Assembly (NCBI RefSeq): GCF_945859825.1
Contig: NZ_CAMAPC010000012.1
Location: 1-64,000 of the forward strand
Direction: 5' to 3'
Origin: Pseudoalteromonas holothuriae
Lineage (GTDB): Bacteria; Pseudomonadota; Gammaproteobacteria; Enterobacterales; Alteromonadaceae
Length of the DNA: 64,000 nt
Shown here: positions 18,378-29,900 of the stretch, in pieces
Layout: each line of letters begins with the position of its first letter
How positions within the stretch are numbered: position 1 is the first letter of the stretch
Notes under the pieces: model-generated
Databases searched by the model: none
Told to the model about the DNA's origin: nothing
The model's input: only the letters and a program-made list of their open reading frames with translations
Position numbers and translations under genes: made by a program

Positions 18378-20018
18378 CTAACCTGCAGAAAATAACTTAT
18401 GTTGATGGACATCAAACTGTATTAATTGTCCATAATCAAGTTTGTAGATTCTATCTGCCACATCAAAGTAATGATCATCATGACTTATGGCTATCACCGT
18501 TTTTCCATCACGCTGTAATTGAGGCAGTATCTCACGGTAGAACACCTCTCTAAATACTGGGTCTTGATCGGCAGCCCATTCATCTAGTAATAAAACTTGG
18601 CGGTTTTCCATATAAAGTAGCACTAAAGCCAAACGCTTTCTTTGCCCTTGAGATAATGCCGTTGTTGACAGCTTACCTTGCTGCACCGAAACTTTGCTGT
18701 TTATTGCCAAGCGCTCAAGGTAATGGGTAATTTTTTCATCATCTTGACTACTACCATGGGTATCAACAACATCACTAAATAGGTAAAAACTTGGGAAAAT
18801 TGCAGAGAAGCAATTTTTTAACTGTGACCTATTACTATCATTAATCTGTGTACCGTTGAGTAACAGCTGGCCAGAGCTTTCTTTATAAAGTCCAGTTAAT
18901 AGTTTGGCAAGCGTTGACTTACCGCTACCATTACCACCGATTAAGAAGATAAGCTCTCCTTTGTGCACCTCAAAGTCGATAGGGCCAAGCGTAAAGCCTG
19001 CTTCGCCATTATGTGTTGGGTACTGATATTGAACTTGCTTCAGTTGTAAAGTGTTAAAGTCAATGGATGTTGACTGTTTGGTATCGGCTGCTGAGTCGTC
19101 TTCATTGAGATCCAAACGATTGATGGCTTGTAAGGCAACATTACCTTTAATAACCGTTGGAATACTATCAAGAATCATAGACAAAGGAGTGCGCAAGAAC
19201 ATAATTGCGAGAATATAAGCAATAACCACATCTTGACCAACGGATTCAATCTTAAGGCCTGCAAAAAAGACCACACCTATAATGAAGAAGATCAGTAACG
19301 TGGTCCAATTTAGATTAACTGCCCAAACTACTTCAGCTTTTGCAGCTTGTGCACGGGACTCTTCTGCGGTTGGCAAAAACTGCTCATCAAATAATACGTG
19401 ACGGCGTTTTTGGTTTAATGCTAACTCATTTCGGCCCTCAACTACTGCTTCGTAGTGCTGAAATAGTGTGTCGTCTAAACGTCTCACTTTAGTTAGCATG
19501 TGTTGTAACGAATTGGTGAGTTTGGCGTCTGTCCACACACCAAAAACTACTACTACGCATACAAATAAAAACAACAAAGGAGAAAGCCAAAGTAGATAGA
19601 GTAAACCAGCTAGCACTAAAAAGCTGTTGTACATAGCAACGGGTAATTGACGAGTGGCGTTAGAAACCATAGTGACATCACGCGTTAGCACGTTATAGAT
19701 ATCGGTACTGCCAAGCTGCTCTTGGCGTTCGATTGAGGTATTTAAGATGCGATTGACTAAGTTTTTGCGGAGTTTAAAAACCATGCTATAGCCAATATTA
19801 ACCAATAGCACTTGAGACCACACACTACTTGCGAGTAATAAGGCCAATAGGGCGATGTATAAACCAATAGCACTTGGCAGGTTTGTTATGCCTTGCTCAA
19901 TGACATAATTAATTCCTGCTATGATAGCAATGCCTGCAGACGCGCTGACCATACTGGCTAGCATGGCAAAGATGATATTTGACTTGGCGTCTTTAAGAAG
20001 TTGTTTTGTGATACTCAT
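18378..20018 (-). CDS. Cyclic-peptide/siderophore export ABC transporter (SyrD/PvdE type)
   Basis: 546 residues, a half-transporter with the membrane domain first. About six membrane segments lie within residues 15-310. The ATPase domain has Walker A GGNGSGKSTL (about 366), signature LSQGQRKRLAL (about 456), Walker B VLLLDEWAADQD (about 476) and the switch His in VIAISHDDHYF. Architecture and length match the cyclic-peptide export family (SyrD, PvdE), which exports NRPS products or precursors across the inner membrane. It is the last gene of the NRPS operon, sharing one base (TAATG) with the stop of the TE-containing NRPS. It is the obvious exporter of the product to the periplasm. I see no outer-membrane partner here. 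Confidence 0.92.
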   Translation of the reverse strand: MSITKQLLKDAKSNIIFAMLASMVSASAGIAIIAGINYVIEQGITNLPSAIGLYIALLALLLASSVWSQVLLVNIGYSMVFKLRKNLVNRILNTSIERQEQLGSTDIYNVLTRDVTMVSNATRQLPVAMYNSFLVLAGLLYLLWLSPLLFLFVCVVVVFGVWTDAKLTNSLQHMLTKVRRLDDTLFQHYEAVVEGRNELALNQKRRHVLFDEQFLPTAEESRAQAAKAEVVWAVNLNWTTLLIFFIIGVVFFAGLKIESVGQDVVIAYILAIMFLRTPLSMILDSIPTVIKGNVALQAINRLDLNEDDSAADTKQSTSIDFNTLQLKQVQYQYPTHNGEAGFTLGPIDFEVHKGELIFLIGGNGSGKSTLAKLLTGLYKESSGQLLLNGTQINDSNRSQLKNCFSAIFPSFYLFSDVVDTHGSSQDDEKITHYLERLAINSKVSVQQGKLSTTALSQGQRKRLALVLLYMENRQVLLLDEWAADQDPVFREVFYREILPQLQRDGKTVIAISHDDHYFDVADRIYKLDYGQLIQFDVHQHKLFSAG

Positions 20019-23000
20019 TATGCGTCCACCACATTGTGTGTTTTATCTAGATTGCTTAATAGTGTTTTGGCTAAAGTAGGGGTATTTAGAATGCCATAGT
20101 GATCGGCATCAATATAACGACACCAAAGAGCTTGGTTGCTGTATTGTTGCCATATCTGTGGGCTTGATTGATAACCGTAACCATGCCATAGCCAAATAGG
20201 CAGGTCTAGTTTGGGCATTGTTGCTTGATATAGCACATGTTTACTGTGCCAACGTAACATAAACCTTTGATATAAAATGCTTGTATCTACATCATCAAAC
20301 ATCTGCTGTTGCAGTAAAGGGTGATTAAGTAGCTGTGTCATTGCGCTTTGATAGTCACCATTAAGATCTTGTGTACACAGAGAAATTTGCTCAGCACTGA
20401 GCGGTATATTTTCAGCGGCTAAATAATCGTGAAAATCACTTATTAACTGCTGTGTGTTATCGGCTAAGTCAAGTTGCTGTGTGGGGTCAAAGTCAATTAC
20501 ACTGATAGCTTTTATATTAAAACCAAGTGATAACATTCTTTTTGCCATAAGCATCATTTGCTTACCACCAAGGCTCCAGCCTACCAATACTAAAGGACGG
20601 GATTTCAGCTCAAGCAGCTGCTCGATGTAATCATCGGTGATGATAGCGTGATCATCGTGGTTGCCAGTGTTGATTAACTCACGGTTAGGGGTTAATCCAA
20701 ATAGTGGCACTTCATTTGCTAAATTATGAATGAACTGCTTGTGGTAATTAAAGTGGCCAGCCAAAGAATGCATTAAGACCATAATGGGTTTTGTTGATTC
20801 ATCAAGCGCATCAGCTTTATCATTTAGCGCAATGAGGCGTTCAGTTTTATCTGTGGCAATTGAATGCTGCGCGTTAATGTATGCCGCGATTGCTAAGATA
20901 GATTTGTGCTTAAACAATAAATCTGTTGGCAGGTCAACATTCATTTCTTTACGGATCTTGGCAACGACTTTAATCGCAGCCAAAGAGTGACCACCAATAT
21001 CAAAAAAGTCGGCTGTGACGCAAATATTCTGTTGTTGCAATACACTTTGCCATATTGCCAATATTGCTTGTTCGATCGCATTTTTGGCTGCAACGATAAC
21101 CTGATTTTGCTGTGCTTTTGCGAGTACTCGTAACTGAGCTTGGTCTATCTTACCATTGGCATTGAGTGGAAACTCATTGATAGCGTAGATATGCGCAGGG
21201 ACCATATAATTTGGTAGTTGCTGCGCCAAAAAATCTCGTACTTGAGAGTCGTTAAGTTGATAGCCCTGATGCATGATAACAAAGGCGAGTAATTGTTTGT
21301 TTTCACCTTCACCAAAAGCTTGCAGCGTAGCTTGCGCAACACCATTTTGTTGTAATAACAGGGCTTGAATTTCTGATAGGTCCAGACGAAAACCACGAAT
21401 TTTTATTTGTTGGTCACTTCTGCCTAAAATACGGATTGCTCCATTTGCAGCTGCAAAAGCTAAATCACCAGTTCTATATAGCTTTTTGTCAGTTTTAGGT
21501 TGGTAAATATAAGCTTGCGCGGTTTTGCTTACGTCATTTAGATACCCACGGGTAACATTTTTTCCTGAGACATATAAATCAGCGCTTTGGCCACTGATGA
21601 CAGGGTTCAACTGTTCATCAAGTAAGTGTATTTCATTGTCTCCAATGGTAGTGCAAAGGTGACTTTGACCGTGTGCTAGGTTAACTTTACCAATGAGTAC
21701 GCCAACCGTTGTTTCTGTTGGTCCATAGTGGTTGTAAATGCGGCATTTCACAGCAAGAGATTGTAATCGCTCGATCAAACTAGGTTGAATAGGTTCGCCA
21801 CCGAGTACGAGTACTTGCGAGGGTAAAATATTTTCTCCACAGGCCAGTAATGCTTCCAAATGGGAAGGGACGATTTTTAAACACTCTAGTGATTGATGGC
21901 TGTGGTTAACGTTTTTATAATACTCTGCGAGCGCTAGGCCATCGCTGGCTTCATTTTTACCGAGTAAGTGTACACAGCTTGCCGTCAGCCAAGCTGGAAA
22001 TAACATGGTATTTCCCAAGTCAGCTACTAAGGTCGAAATTAAGCCATATTGACTTTGCTTTGGCAAAGCGAGCTGCTGCGTAATGGCTTGGCTATAATGA
22101 CTGATCTGTTGGTGTTCAACCATGACACCTTTAGGTGTGCCTGTAGAACCCGAAGTATATAAAACATAACACAGGTGGTGGGGTAATATTTCAACCGATT
22201 GAAGCAGGTGTTTATGCTGTTTAAGATCGTGCAGTGATATTTTGTTTTCAGTGCTCAGTGTATTCAATTCACTCACCACGATGACTGGCTTAGCATCATT
22301 AATAATTTGCTGCAATCTTGCAATCGGTTGCTCAGGGTCCAGTGGTAAATAGGCGGCACCTGATTTCATCACCGCCAATATGCAGACCAATAACTCATAG
22401 TGTCTCGATAAGCATAAAGCGATAATATTGTCGGTAGATGCACCATGAGCTTGTAAGCTTGCAGCATATTGGTCACTTAAAGCATCAAGTTCTTGATAAG
22501 TTAGTGTGAAAGCACCGTCTTGAATTGCTATTTGTTTTGGGTATTGTTGCGCTTGCTCACGGAATAACGTGACTAGAGTTTTATTGTTATCTATATGCAA
22601 GTCACCTTGTTTATCAAGTAATGCCAGCTTATCGTTTTGACATACAAACAGTCCTGCACGCTCATCGTTTAGCAATACATCGAGCTGACTAAATTTTATT
22701 TCAGGTTGTTCAAGTGCTACCGCTAAAAGTTGCTCAAAGTGAGCTAATGCTCGAGTTATTACCTCATGACTATAGTATTGATGATTATAGAACAGTGAAA
22801 ATTTTCCTTCACCTTGCTCTACAAAGTGATACTCCAGTAATAGTGGGTTGCTGGCAATGGGCATAGCCGTTTGCATTTCAATTAGGCTATTTTGCTTGTG
22901 CCAAAAGAATCCAGCGTGAGAGCGGGTACTTGCTAAGTTTGGATCGGTTACAAGGTACTCTTGATAGTCTTTAATTTCTGTAAATAATTGACTAAAACCC

Positions 23001-23923
23001 TGCGTTGCCCCCACAAGGTCGGCATTATTGAGTTCATAAAAAGGCACAACCAAAGGTTGAGTAAATAGACCAAAAGCTTGACTGAACTCTTCATAATCAA
23101 GACGGCTGTCGTGATAATAATCAAGTTTTAACTCGTTTTGATTCGTCAGCCTACTGAGTATATTGGTCCATACATTAATCACGATGTTTGCGCAGTCGCA
23201 TTGTAGTTGCGTAGCAAGCTGGTTTAGTCGCGCTTGTAATTGAGGCGAAATAGCGCTAGATACCACGTTTGGTAGCGTACTTTGCACTTTAAGATCAGGC
23301 GCTTTTTCGATTAACTCAGCTTCAGATAACTGTGACACTGCTAGGTTTTGCCAGTAGTTTTTACCAATTTGAGCATCTTCATCAGCCACCAACTCAGTTA
23401 GCCACTCAATGTACTCTGGATACTGAATGGTTTCTTCCAATTGCATCTCACCGCTGAGTGTTTGGTATAAAAGGTAGGCACTATAATGATCAATCAGTAA
23501 CGTTGATGCTACTAGCTGCACGGTCAAACCCGATTGGTGGGGCCAGCACCACACCAAAAGGTGTGGCTGTGATTGTGCATGTTCCAGCTGGGCTTGCTGT
23601 TCCATTTTGGCTTTTTTTTGTGCGAGTGTTTCACCGTCATTGCCAACCAGCTCATACTGATCTTTGACTAAAAAGTGCAATCTAGGTGTTTGCACTTGTT
23701 GTCTAAGAACATCGAATCCTTCTGGTTTTGCGACAAAACTCGACAGAGCTTGATTTGAATGCATCAAGCTATTGAGGTTTTGCTGTAATTGTTCTGCTGT
23801 TATGTTGTTTGCAAATTCAAACCAATAACTACGTAAAGTGTCGCTATTATATTTCGCTACTAACTGTTGTTGGCGAGCAAGAGGTAAGCCTAAATCTTGC
23901 GTAGTGTTTTTCCATGAGTTCAT
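20018..23923 (-). CDS. NRPS, final module: degenerate C - A(Asp) - T - TE
   Basis: 1301 residues. The N-terminal domain (about 1-430) is a C-family domain in which HHxxxD reads STLLIDHYS (about residue 144). Both histidines are gone, so it should not condense. It may be the 'interface' domain known from beta-hydroxyaspartate NRPSs. The A domain (about 440-945) has TSGSTGTPKG (about 591); the specificity residues read by eye are DLTKVGHVGK, almost the textbook Asp code DLTKVGHIGK. T domain Ser in DIGGHSLAA (about 978). The type I thioesterase (about 1045-1295) has GWSLGG (about 1116), DFDPT and ADHYGIL. It adds the last Asp and releases the peptide by hydrolysis or cyclisation. It overlaps the upstream NRPS by one base. 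Confidence 0.93.
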   Translation of the reverse strand: MNSWKNTTQDLGLPLARQQQLVAKYNSDTLRSYWFEFANNITAEQLQQNLNSLMHSNQALSSFVAKPEGFDVLRQQVQTPRLHFLVKDQYELVGNDGETLAQKKAKMEQQAQLEHAQSQPHLLVWCWPHQSGLTVQLVASTLLIDHYSAYLLYQTLSGEMQLEETIQYPEYIEWLTELVADEDAQIGKNYWQNLAVSQLSEAELIEKAPDLKVQSTLPNVVSSAISPQLQARLNQLATQLQCDCANIVINVWTNILSRLTNQNELKLDYYHDSRLDYEEFSQAFGLFTQPLVVPFYELNNADLVGATQGFSQLFTEIKDYQEYLVTDPNLASTRSHAGFFWHKQNSLIEMQTAMPIASNPLLLEYHFVEQGEGKFSLFYNHQYYSHEVITRALAHFEQLLAVALEQPEIKFSQLDVLLNDERAGLFVCQNDKLALLDKQGDLHIDNNKTLVTLFREQAQQYPKQIAIQDGAFTLTYQELDALSDQYAASLQAHGASTDNIIALCLSRHYELLVCILAVMKSGAAYLPLDPEQPIARLQQIINDAKPVIVVSELNTLSTENKISLHDLKQHKHLLQSVEILPHHLCYVLYTSGSTGTPKGVMVEHQQISHYSQAITQQLALPKQSQYGLISTLVADLGNTMLFPAWLTASCVHLLGKNEASDGLALAEYYKNVNHSHQSLECLKIVPSHLEALLACGENILPSQVLVLGGEPIQPSLIERLQSLAVKCRIYNHYGPTETTVGVLIGKVNLAHGQSHLCTTIGDNEIHLLDEQLNPVISGQSADLYVSGKNVTRGYLNDVSKTAQAYIYQPKTDKKLYRTGDLAFAAANGAIRILGRSDQQIKIRGFRLDLSEIQALLLQQNGVAQATLQAFGEGENKQLLAFVIMHQGYQLNDSQVRDFLAQQLPNYMVPAHIYAINEFPLNANGKIDQAQLRVLAKAQQNQVIVAAKNAIEQAILAIWQSVLQQQNICVTADFFDIGGHSLAAIKVVAKIRKEMNVDLPTDLLFKHKSILAIAAYINAQHSIATDKTERLIALNDKADALDESTKPIMVLMHSLAGHFNYHKQFIHNLANEVPLFGLTPNRELINTGNHDDHAIITDDYIEQLLELKSRPLVLVGWSLGGKQMMLMAKRMLSLGFNIKAISVIDFDPTQQLDLADNTQQLISDFHDYLAAENIPLSAEQISLCTQDLNGDYQSAMTQLLNHPLLQQQMFDDVDTSILYQRFMLRWHSKHVLYQATMPKLDLPIWLWHGYGYQSSPQIWQQYSNQALWCRYIDADHYGILNTPTLAKTLLSNLDKTHNVVDA

Positions 23924-26900
23924 TATGCTTGCTCCTCATTGACAGAAAGTTGGCTGTTATTGACGACATCGTTATGTTTGACAGACTCAGGTATTTGCGT
24001 ATTTGATGCACCGATTTCATAAATATCGCCCATCGCGACAGCAATTTTTCTTTCTCCTTCAAATGGGTCTCTAGCGTGCGCAGCCAACATGTTATCGAGC
24101 ATAACAACGTCTGTCTTTTGCCAAGCAAATCTAACCGCACAGGCTTCATATAACTGGCTGATCACATCAATAACTTCTTGCTCTAATGGTTCTTGGTCGC
24201 CATAGCACACATTGCGGGGGAGATTATCTATGCCGCCAGTCTCTAAGAAGTGCTGTTTAACGTCTTCCTCTAGGAAGCTGTAATGGTGCAGCTGAATTTG
24301 GTTGAAAAAGCTCTTCTCGTTGGTGATTGGATGGGTGATCACTGCTGGGCAGACTTGACTAATACGCAAGTTATCATCGCCATACCATTGAAAGTCAATA
24401 CCATTTTGGTTACAAATAGACTCCACTTGTTGCTTGCTATGGGTTTTAAAGAAGTGTTGCCAACTGACATCAAGAGAAGAAAAATTGCGTATATAACACA
24501 GCTGTTTTGTTTCAAGCTTTTCTCTGACTTGCTCAGGCAGTCGCAAGTACATTTCACGACAATCCACAATCGGCGTAGCACCACCTACTGCAGCATTTTG
24601 ACTACAGTAAAACCACTGCCTTCTTGGCCATTGGTTTTGGTGCGAGCTTTCATTGTGATACATGATCATCTGCTCATTTGGATAAGGCGTAGACTTATAA
24701 ATTTTGTTGCCAATATCATTTTTCGGTAGATCTCCATACATGGCGTATAATTGTGGGTAAATGGCTAAACAAAACTGCTCAAATTCTAATGCCGTTGGTA
24801 AATTAAATCCTCTAAACACTATGCCGCCATGCACTTGTAACCAATCCATAATTTGTACTTGGTTTTGTCTTGCCCAAGTGAGAGGGTCTAGCGTATTGCT
24901 CTGACATTGCACTAATAGTGGAAATGGACGGTCTTCATGAAGTGCTGCAGCCTTGACTAACTCCTTATCAGACTCTGTGTTTTTGAGCTTTTTTAACTTG
25001 TTAAACTTATTTAGTTTATTTAACTTTGTAGGGCGGCTGGTGGTAGGCATGTCGCTTACTTCCTTATGTACATGGATGTGCGTAAGTAAATTGTTCAGTG
25101 GCGCATTCGGGGTTTTACAAATTGTGCGCAGTAGTTGTGTGTACTGTTGGCTCAATAGTTCAATGGTCGATTTATCAAAAAGTTGCGTATTGAAAACCCA
25201 GCTTAATAACAGTGACTCTGCGTGTTTATCTTCATTGGCAAACAATGCGCAATCAAATTTTGCGTGTTGCTGTTCTGTGCTAATTGGCTCAATGTGCAAG
25301 TTACTGATGTTGAGTTGGTTATCTGGTGTGTTTTGCATCACAAATAGTGTTTGAATGAGCGGGTGCATACCGGCAAGACGCGTTGGCTTGATGGTTTCAA
25401 CAATTTGCTCAAACGGTACTGATTGGTGTTCAAACCCATCTAAACATTGTTGTTTTACCTGTTGTAAAAAGTCGTTAAACCTTAGCGTTGCCTTAGGCTT
25501 GAACCTAAGAGGCAGTAGGTTAACGAAAAAGCCCAACATATCATGAGTTTGTGCGTGCTCTCTGTTTGCCACATCGGTGCCAATAATCATATCTTGGCAC
25601 TTGGTTTGTTGAAAAATAAGACTGCTATATGCACTAATAAGCAGCATAAAGAGCGAACTTTGCTGTTGATGAGCAAGATTTTTTAGCTCAGCTAATAATG
25701 ACTTATCTATTGTGACTTCAACACTGCTGCCCATTGTCTGTGCAACAGCATCGCGGGGGCGGTCAAACGGCAAGGCTAGTACGTCTTTTACACCTGCAAG
25801 TGTTTGTCGCCAATAGTTAACAGACTCTTGCTGCTGCCTCACGACCATGGGCGTGTTTTGCCAGTAGGCATAATCGAGATAACTCGGCTTTTCGGTTATG
25901 TCGCCACTCAGGGCATCTAAACTTACACTATTAAGCTGTTGGTAAGCATCCATTAAGTCATCAAGCAATAGCGTCATTGACCAAGCATCGGATGCAATAT
26001 GGTGTTGAATTATCTGACAAACAAAATGATCGTTACCCAACTGATAAATAAATACACGAAGCGCAGATTCATGCTCTAGGTTAAAGTTTTGATTCGCAGC
26101 GTTTGCTAAATGTTGCTCAAGTTGGAGCGAATTATTGCTTAAATTGATTGTTTTGACTGCCACTGCAAGCGCTGGATTAAATTTTTGTACCGCTTGCTCA
26201 CCATGTTGGTGGTACGTTACCTGTAAAATCGGATGTTTTTGTGTGACAAATAAAATGGCTTGTTTTAACTGAGGTATTGATAAGTCACCTCTGATACGCA
26301 CAGCCGTTTGCATATTAAACCCAGCACTGGCGGGGTTAAGCTGCTGCATAAACCATACGCGTTGTTGTGCATTAGATAGCGGTAAATACGCAGGTTTGGG
26401 ATTGAGATCGCAGAGCAAGGCAATATTTTGATACTTTGATGCGCTGATTAGTTTGGCTTGTTCGGCCAAGGTTGGCTGTTCAAATAAGCTTTTAAGTGGA
26501 ATATTTAAGCCGATTTTATTTAGGTGTGATCGAAGTTGCGCTGCTAACAATGAATGGCCACCCAGTAAGAAAAAATCATCGTAACTGTGCAGGCGCTCAA
26601 CTTTTAAAAGGCTTTTCCAGATACTCGCAAGCGTTTCTTCTTGTGGCGTAAGTGTTCTGTCAGTGCGTTGAACTGAGGCTTGTTCCCGTGTGATCACGGG
26701 TAATGCTGCGCGGTCAACTTTGCCATTACTGTTAACTGGTAACTCATCAAGCTTTTGCAAATGCTGTGGCACCATATAATCTGGCAGTGCTTTGCTTAAG
26801 TACTGCTTTAATAAGGCACTATCAGGCACACTGCTATCAGGGTGTGTCACGTAATAGGCAACCAGTTGTTGCTCTTTAATAACCACAACGGCTTGATTAA

Positions 26901-29900
26901 TGGCGCTATGCTGCGTCAATACATGTTCGATTTCACCGGACTCAATCCGATAACCACGATGCTTTAGTTGAAAGTCTACGCGCCCAACAAATGCTAATAC
27001 TGGCGATGCCTGTTCTTGTATCCATTGTACTTTATCACCCGTTTTATATAGGCGACCGAAATCAGGGTGCTTGATAAACGCAGCGTGTGTTAACTCAGTA
27101 TCGTGCCGATATCCTCTAGCAACGGTTGGGCCACCAATATAAAGCTCCCCAGGTACCCCAAAAGGCGTTAGGTTCCTTTGCGAGTCAAGGATATAAAAAT
27201 GATTGTAGGCAATCGGGTTGCCGATTGGAGGCTGGTTTTTGCTCACTTGTTGTATTTGATAGGCTGACGACCATATGGTGGTTTCTGTTGGGCCATACAC
27301 GTTAGTGACACTTTTACTGTGTTGTTTCAATAGTACGGCCAACTGACTTGATAGTGCCTCGCCGCCACATACCGCATGGACATGTGCCAGTGATTGTTGT
27401 GCTGTGAGGCTCTGCTCATCTTGAGTCAACATAGTCCAAGTGGCGGGTGTCGCTTGTACTAAGTCAATGCGGTATGTATTGATAAGCCAGAACAGTTGTT
27501 GCGTATCTTTTTGCTGATCTTCATTTGCAATCACAACGCTGGCACCTGTCGTTAACGGCAAGTATAGCTCTAAGCCCGCAATATCAAAGGTGATTGTTGT
27601 TAGAGCAAGCGTGCGCTCAAAGCGTGGTAGAGTTTGTTCAATTGCTGTTAAGAAGCAAGCAAAATTGCCTCGCTCAATTTCAACGCCCTTAGGCCTTCCT
27701 GTCGAGCCGGATGTATACAAGGTATAAGCGAGCTGTGTTGAGTCGTAGGATAATTGTAAATTATCGCCAGCAAGGGTGCTTAGCTGAGTGCTCAAAACAT
27801 CAAGGTTGATAATCTGTATGTTTAATTCAAATATCCGGCTTATAGATGTTTGCGACAATAGCATTTGCGGTTGTGCGTGTTCGATAATATATGATAAACG
27901 CGCTTTGGGTTGGGTACTATCTAATGGTAAATACGCGCCGCCAGCTTTTTGAATCGCCAAAAGCGCTACCAGCATCTGATAGCCACGAGGTAAGCAAAGG
28001 GCAACAAGCTTTTCTGCACCAATGCCGTTACTTTGCAAAAAGTATGCGAGTCGGTTGGCATCAGTATTTAATTGTACATAGCTGTAATGTTTGTTATCGG
28101 CAATCACAGCCGTTTTTTGCGCTTGTTGTATCACTTGGCGCTCAAAACGCGCGATAAAGTCGTCTTTTGCATCCGCTTCTCGATTGAGACTAGCATCGCA
28201 ATGAGTTTTGCTGGCAGCGTTTAACGCTTTATCTACTGAGCTTAGTGTCAAAGCGGATAATGGCGTTTGTTTTGCTGTTGGTAACCAACTTAGGATACTG
28301 AGGTAATCTTCAAACAGCTGTGCAATGGTTTGTGCAGCAAACAAGTCTTGATTATATTCAATTTGTACCACTAAATTATCACGGCGTAGCAGGTTAAAGC
28401 TCAGTTCAAATTTGGTGCTAACCTCATTATGCTCAAGCGCTTCAAAATCAAGTTCAGGCAATGACAAACTGCGCTGTTTTAATTGGTCATTCTGATAGTT
28501 AAATAACACCTGAAAAACTGGCGGTCTGGCTAGGTTTCTAGCTGGTTTGAGCTCATTAATCAATGTCTCTAGTGGCATGCTTTGGTGTGCTAAGTCAGCT
28601 TGTAGTGCCTCGATATGTTGCGTCAACCAATCAACTGTTGCAAGGTTGGGCTTAATTTGCGCGCGATTAATCAGAGTATTAATAAATACACCCACAATAT
28701 GCTGACTTTGCACATTTTCTCTGCCGCTGACTGGGATACCTACAGCAAAATCATTTTGTTGTGTATAGCGCCACATCAGCAGCTGAAAACCTGCGAGCAA
28801 TAAACTAAATGGTGTGCCATTAAGTGTGTTGGCGTACTCATCTAATTGCCTGACAATTGCTGGGGGGATGGTCCACTCTTGCGTTGCACCGGCATAATTT
28901 TGTTGGCTAGGCATTGGTTTATCGTACGTCAGTGCAAGTTGGTGAGGCATATTCGCTAAGCGTGATAGCCAATAATCAGATACCGAGTCATCTACGCTTT
29001 GAGATTGTTGGCGAATACACCAATCAAAATAACTGGTTTGCTCTTGCAACTGTGGTGCTGGCACATTATCGGATTGATATAGCTTTAATAAGTCTTGAAT
29101 GAGTATACCCATTGACCAGCCATCGGTTGCGATATGGTGAATATTAAACACCAGAATATGGCTGTTGGCATTATTGGCGATTGGTAATAGACCGATACTA
29201 AGCACCTTACCTGTGCCTAGATCAAGTGGCTGATGCACAAGTTGTGATGCATAATGCTTTGCAGCGATTTCATCCATAGCAGCATGCACGGTGAGTGGCT
29301 GATATGTGTCGACTAATTTTTGTAATACATCGTCACGCTCTTTATCTGTTATATATTTGGTGCGTAGCATCCAGTGCTTATCGACCAAAAGTTGACAAGC
29401 AGAAGTTAACCTATCAAGGTCAATGTTGCCTGTTACTTTAAAAGCCGCAGGGAGGTTGTAGGCAGTATTCTCAGGTTCAAGTTGTTGCAAGAACCAAATA
29501 CGTTTTTGTGCAGCCGATAAAGGTTGAGCTTTTGTTAAATCTACGCAGAACTGCTCTTGCTGCGCTGGGTTATCAAGCGACTCATTGGTTATACCATTAT
29601 CACTTATTGGGCAAGCCGACAGAGCCAATGACTGTGCGGTTGGATTTTGCTGCAGTTGCTTTGGCATCACCGATATGCCTTCTTGCTTGGCCAGTGCGAT
29701 GAATTGCAGGCTTAATATCGAGTCGCCCCCTCGAGTGTAAAAGTTATCAGCAGCACTGAGTGAGTTATCGCGCAAGATATGCTTAAATAAATCGAGCACT
29801 TTTTCTTGATAGGCTATTGCTTGCTCGCTTAATTGCACGGCATCATTTTGATGCGTTGTAATCTCTTTGCTTAATGTTGTATTCGCGACAGCGGCGATGT

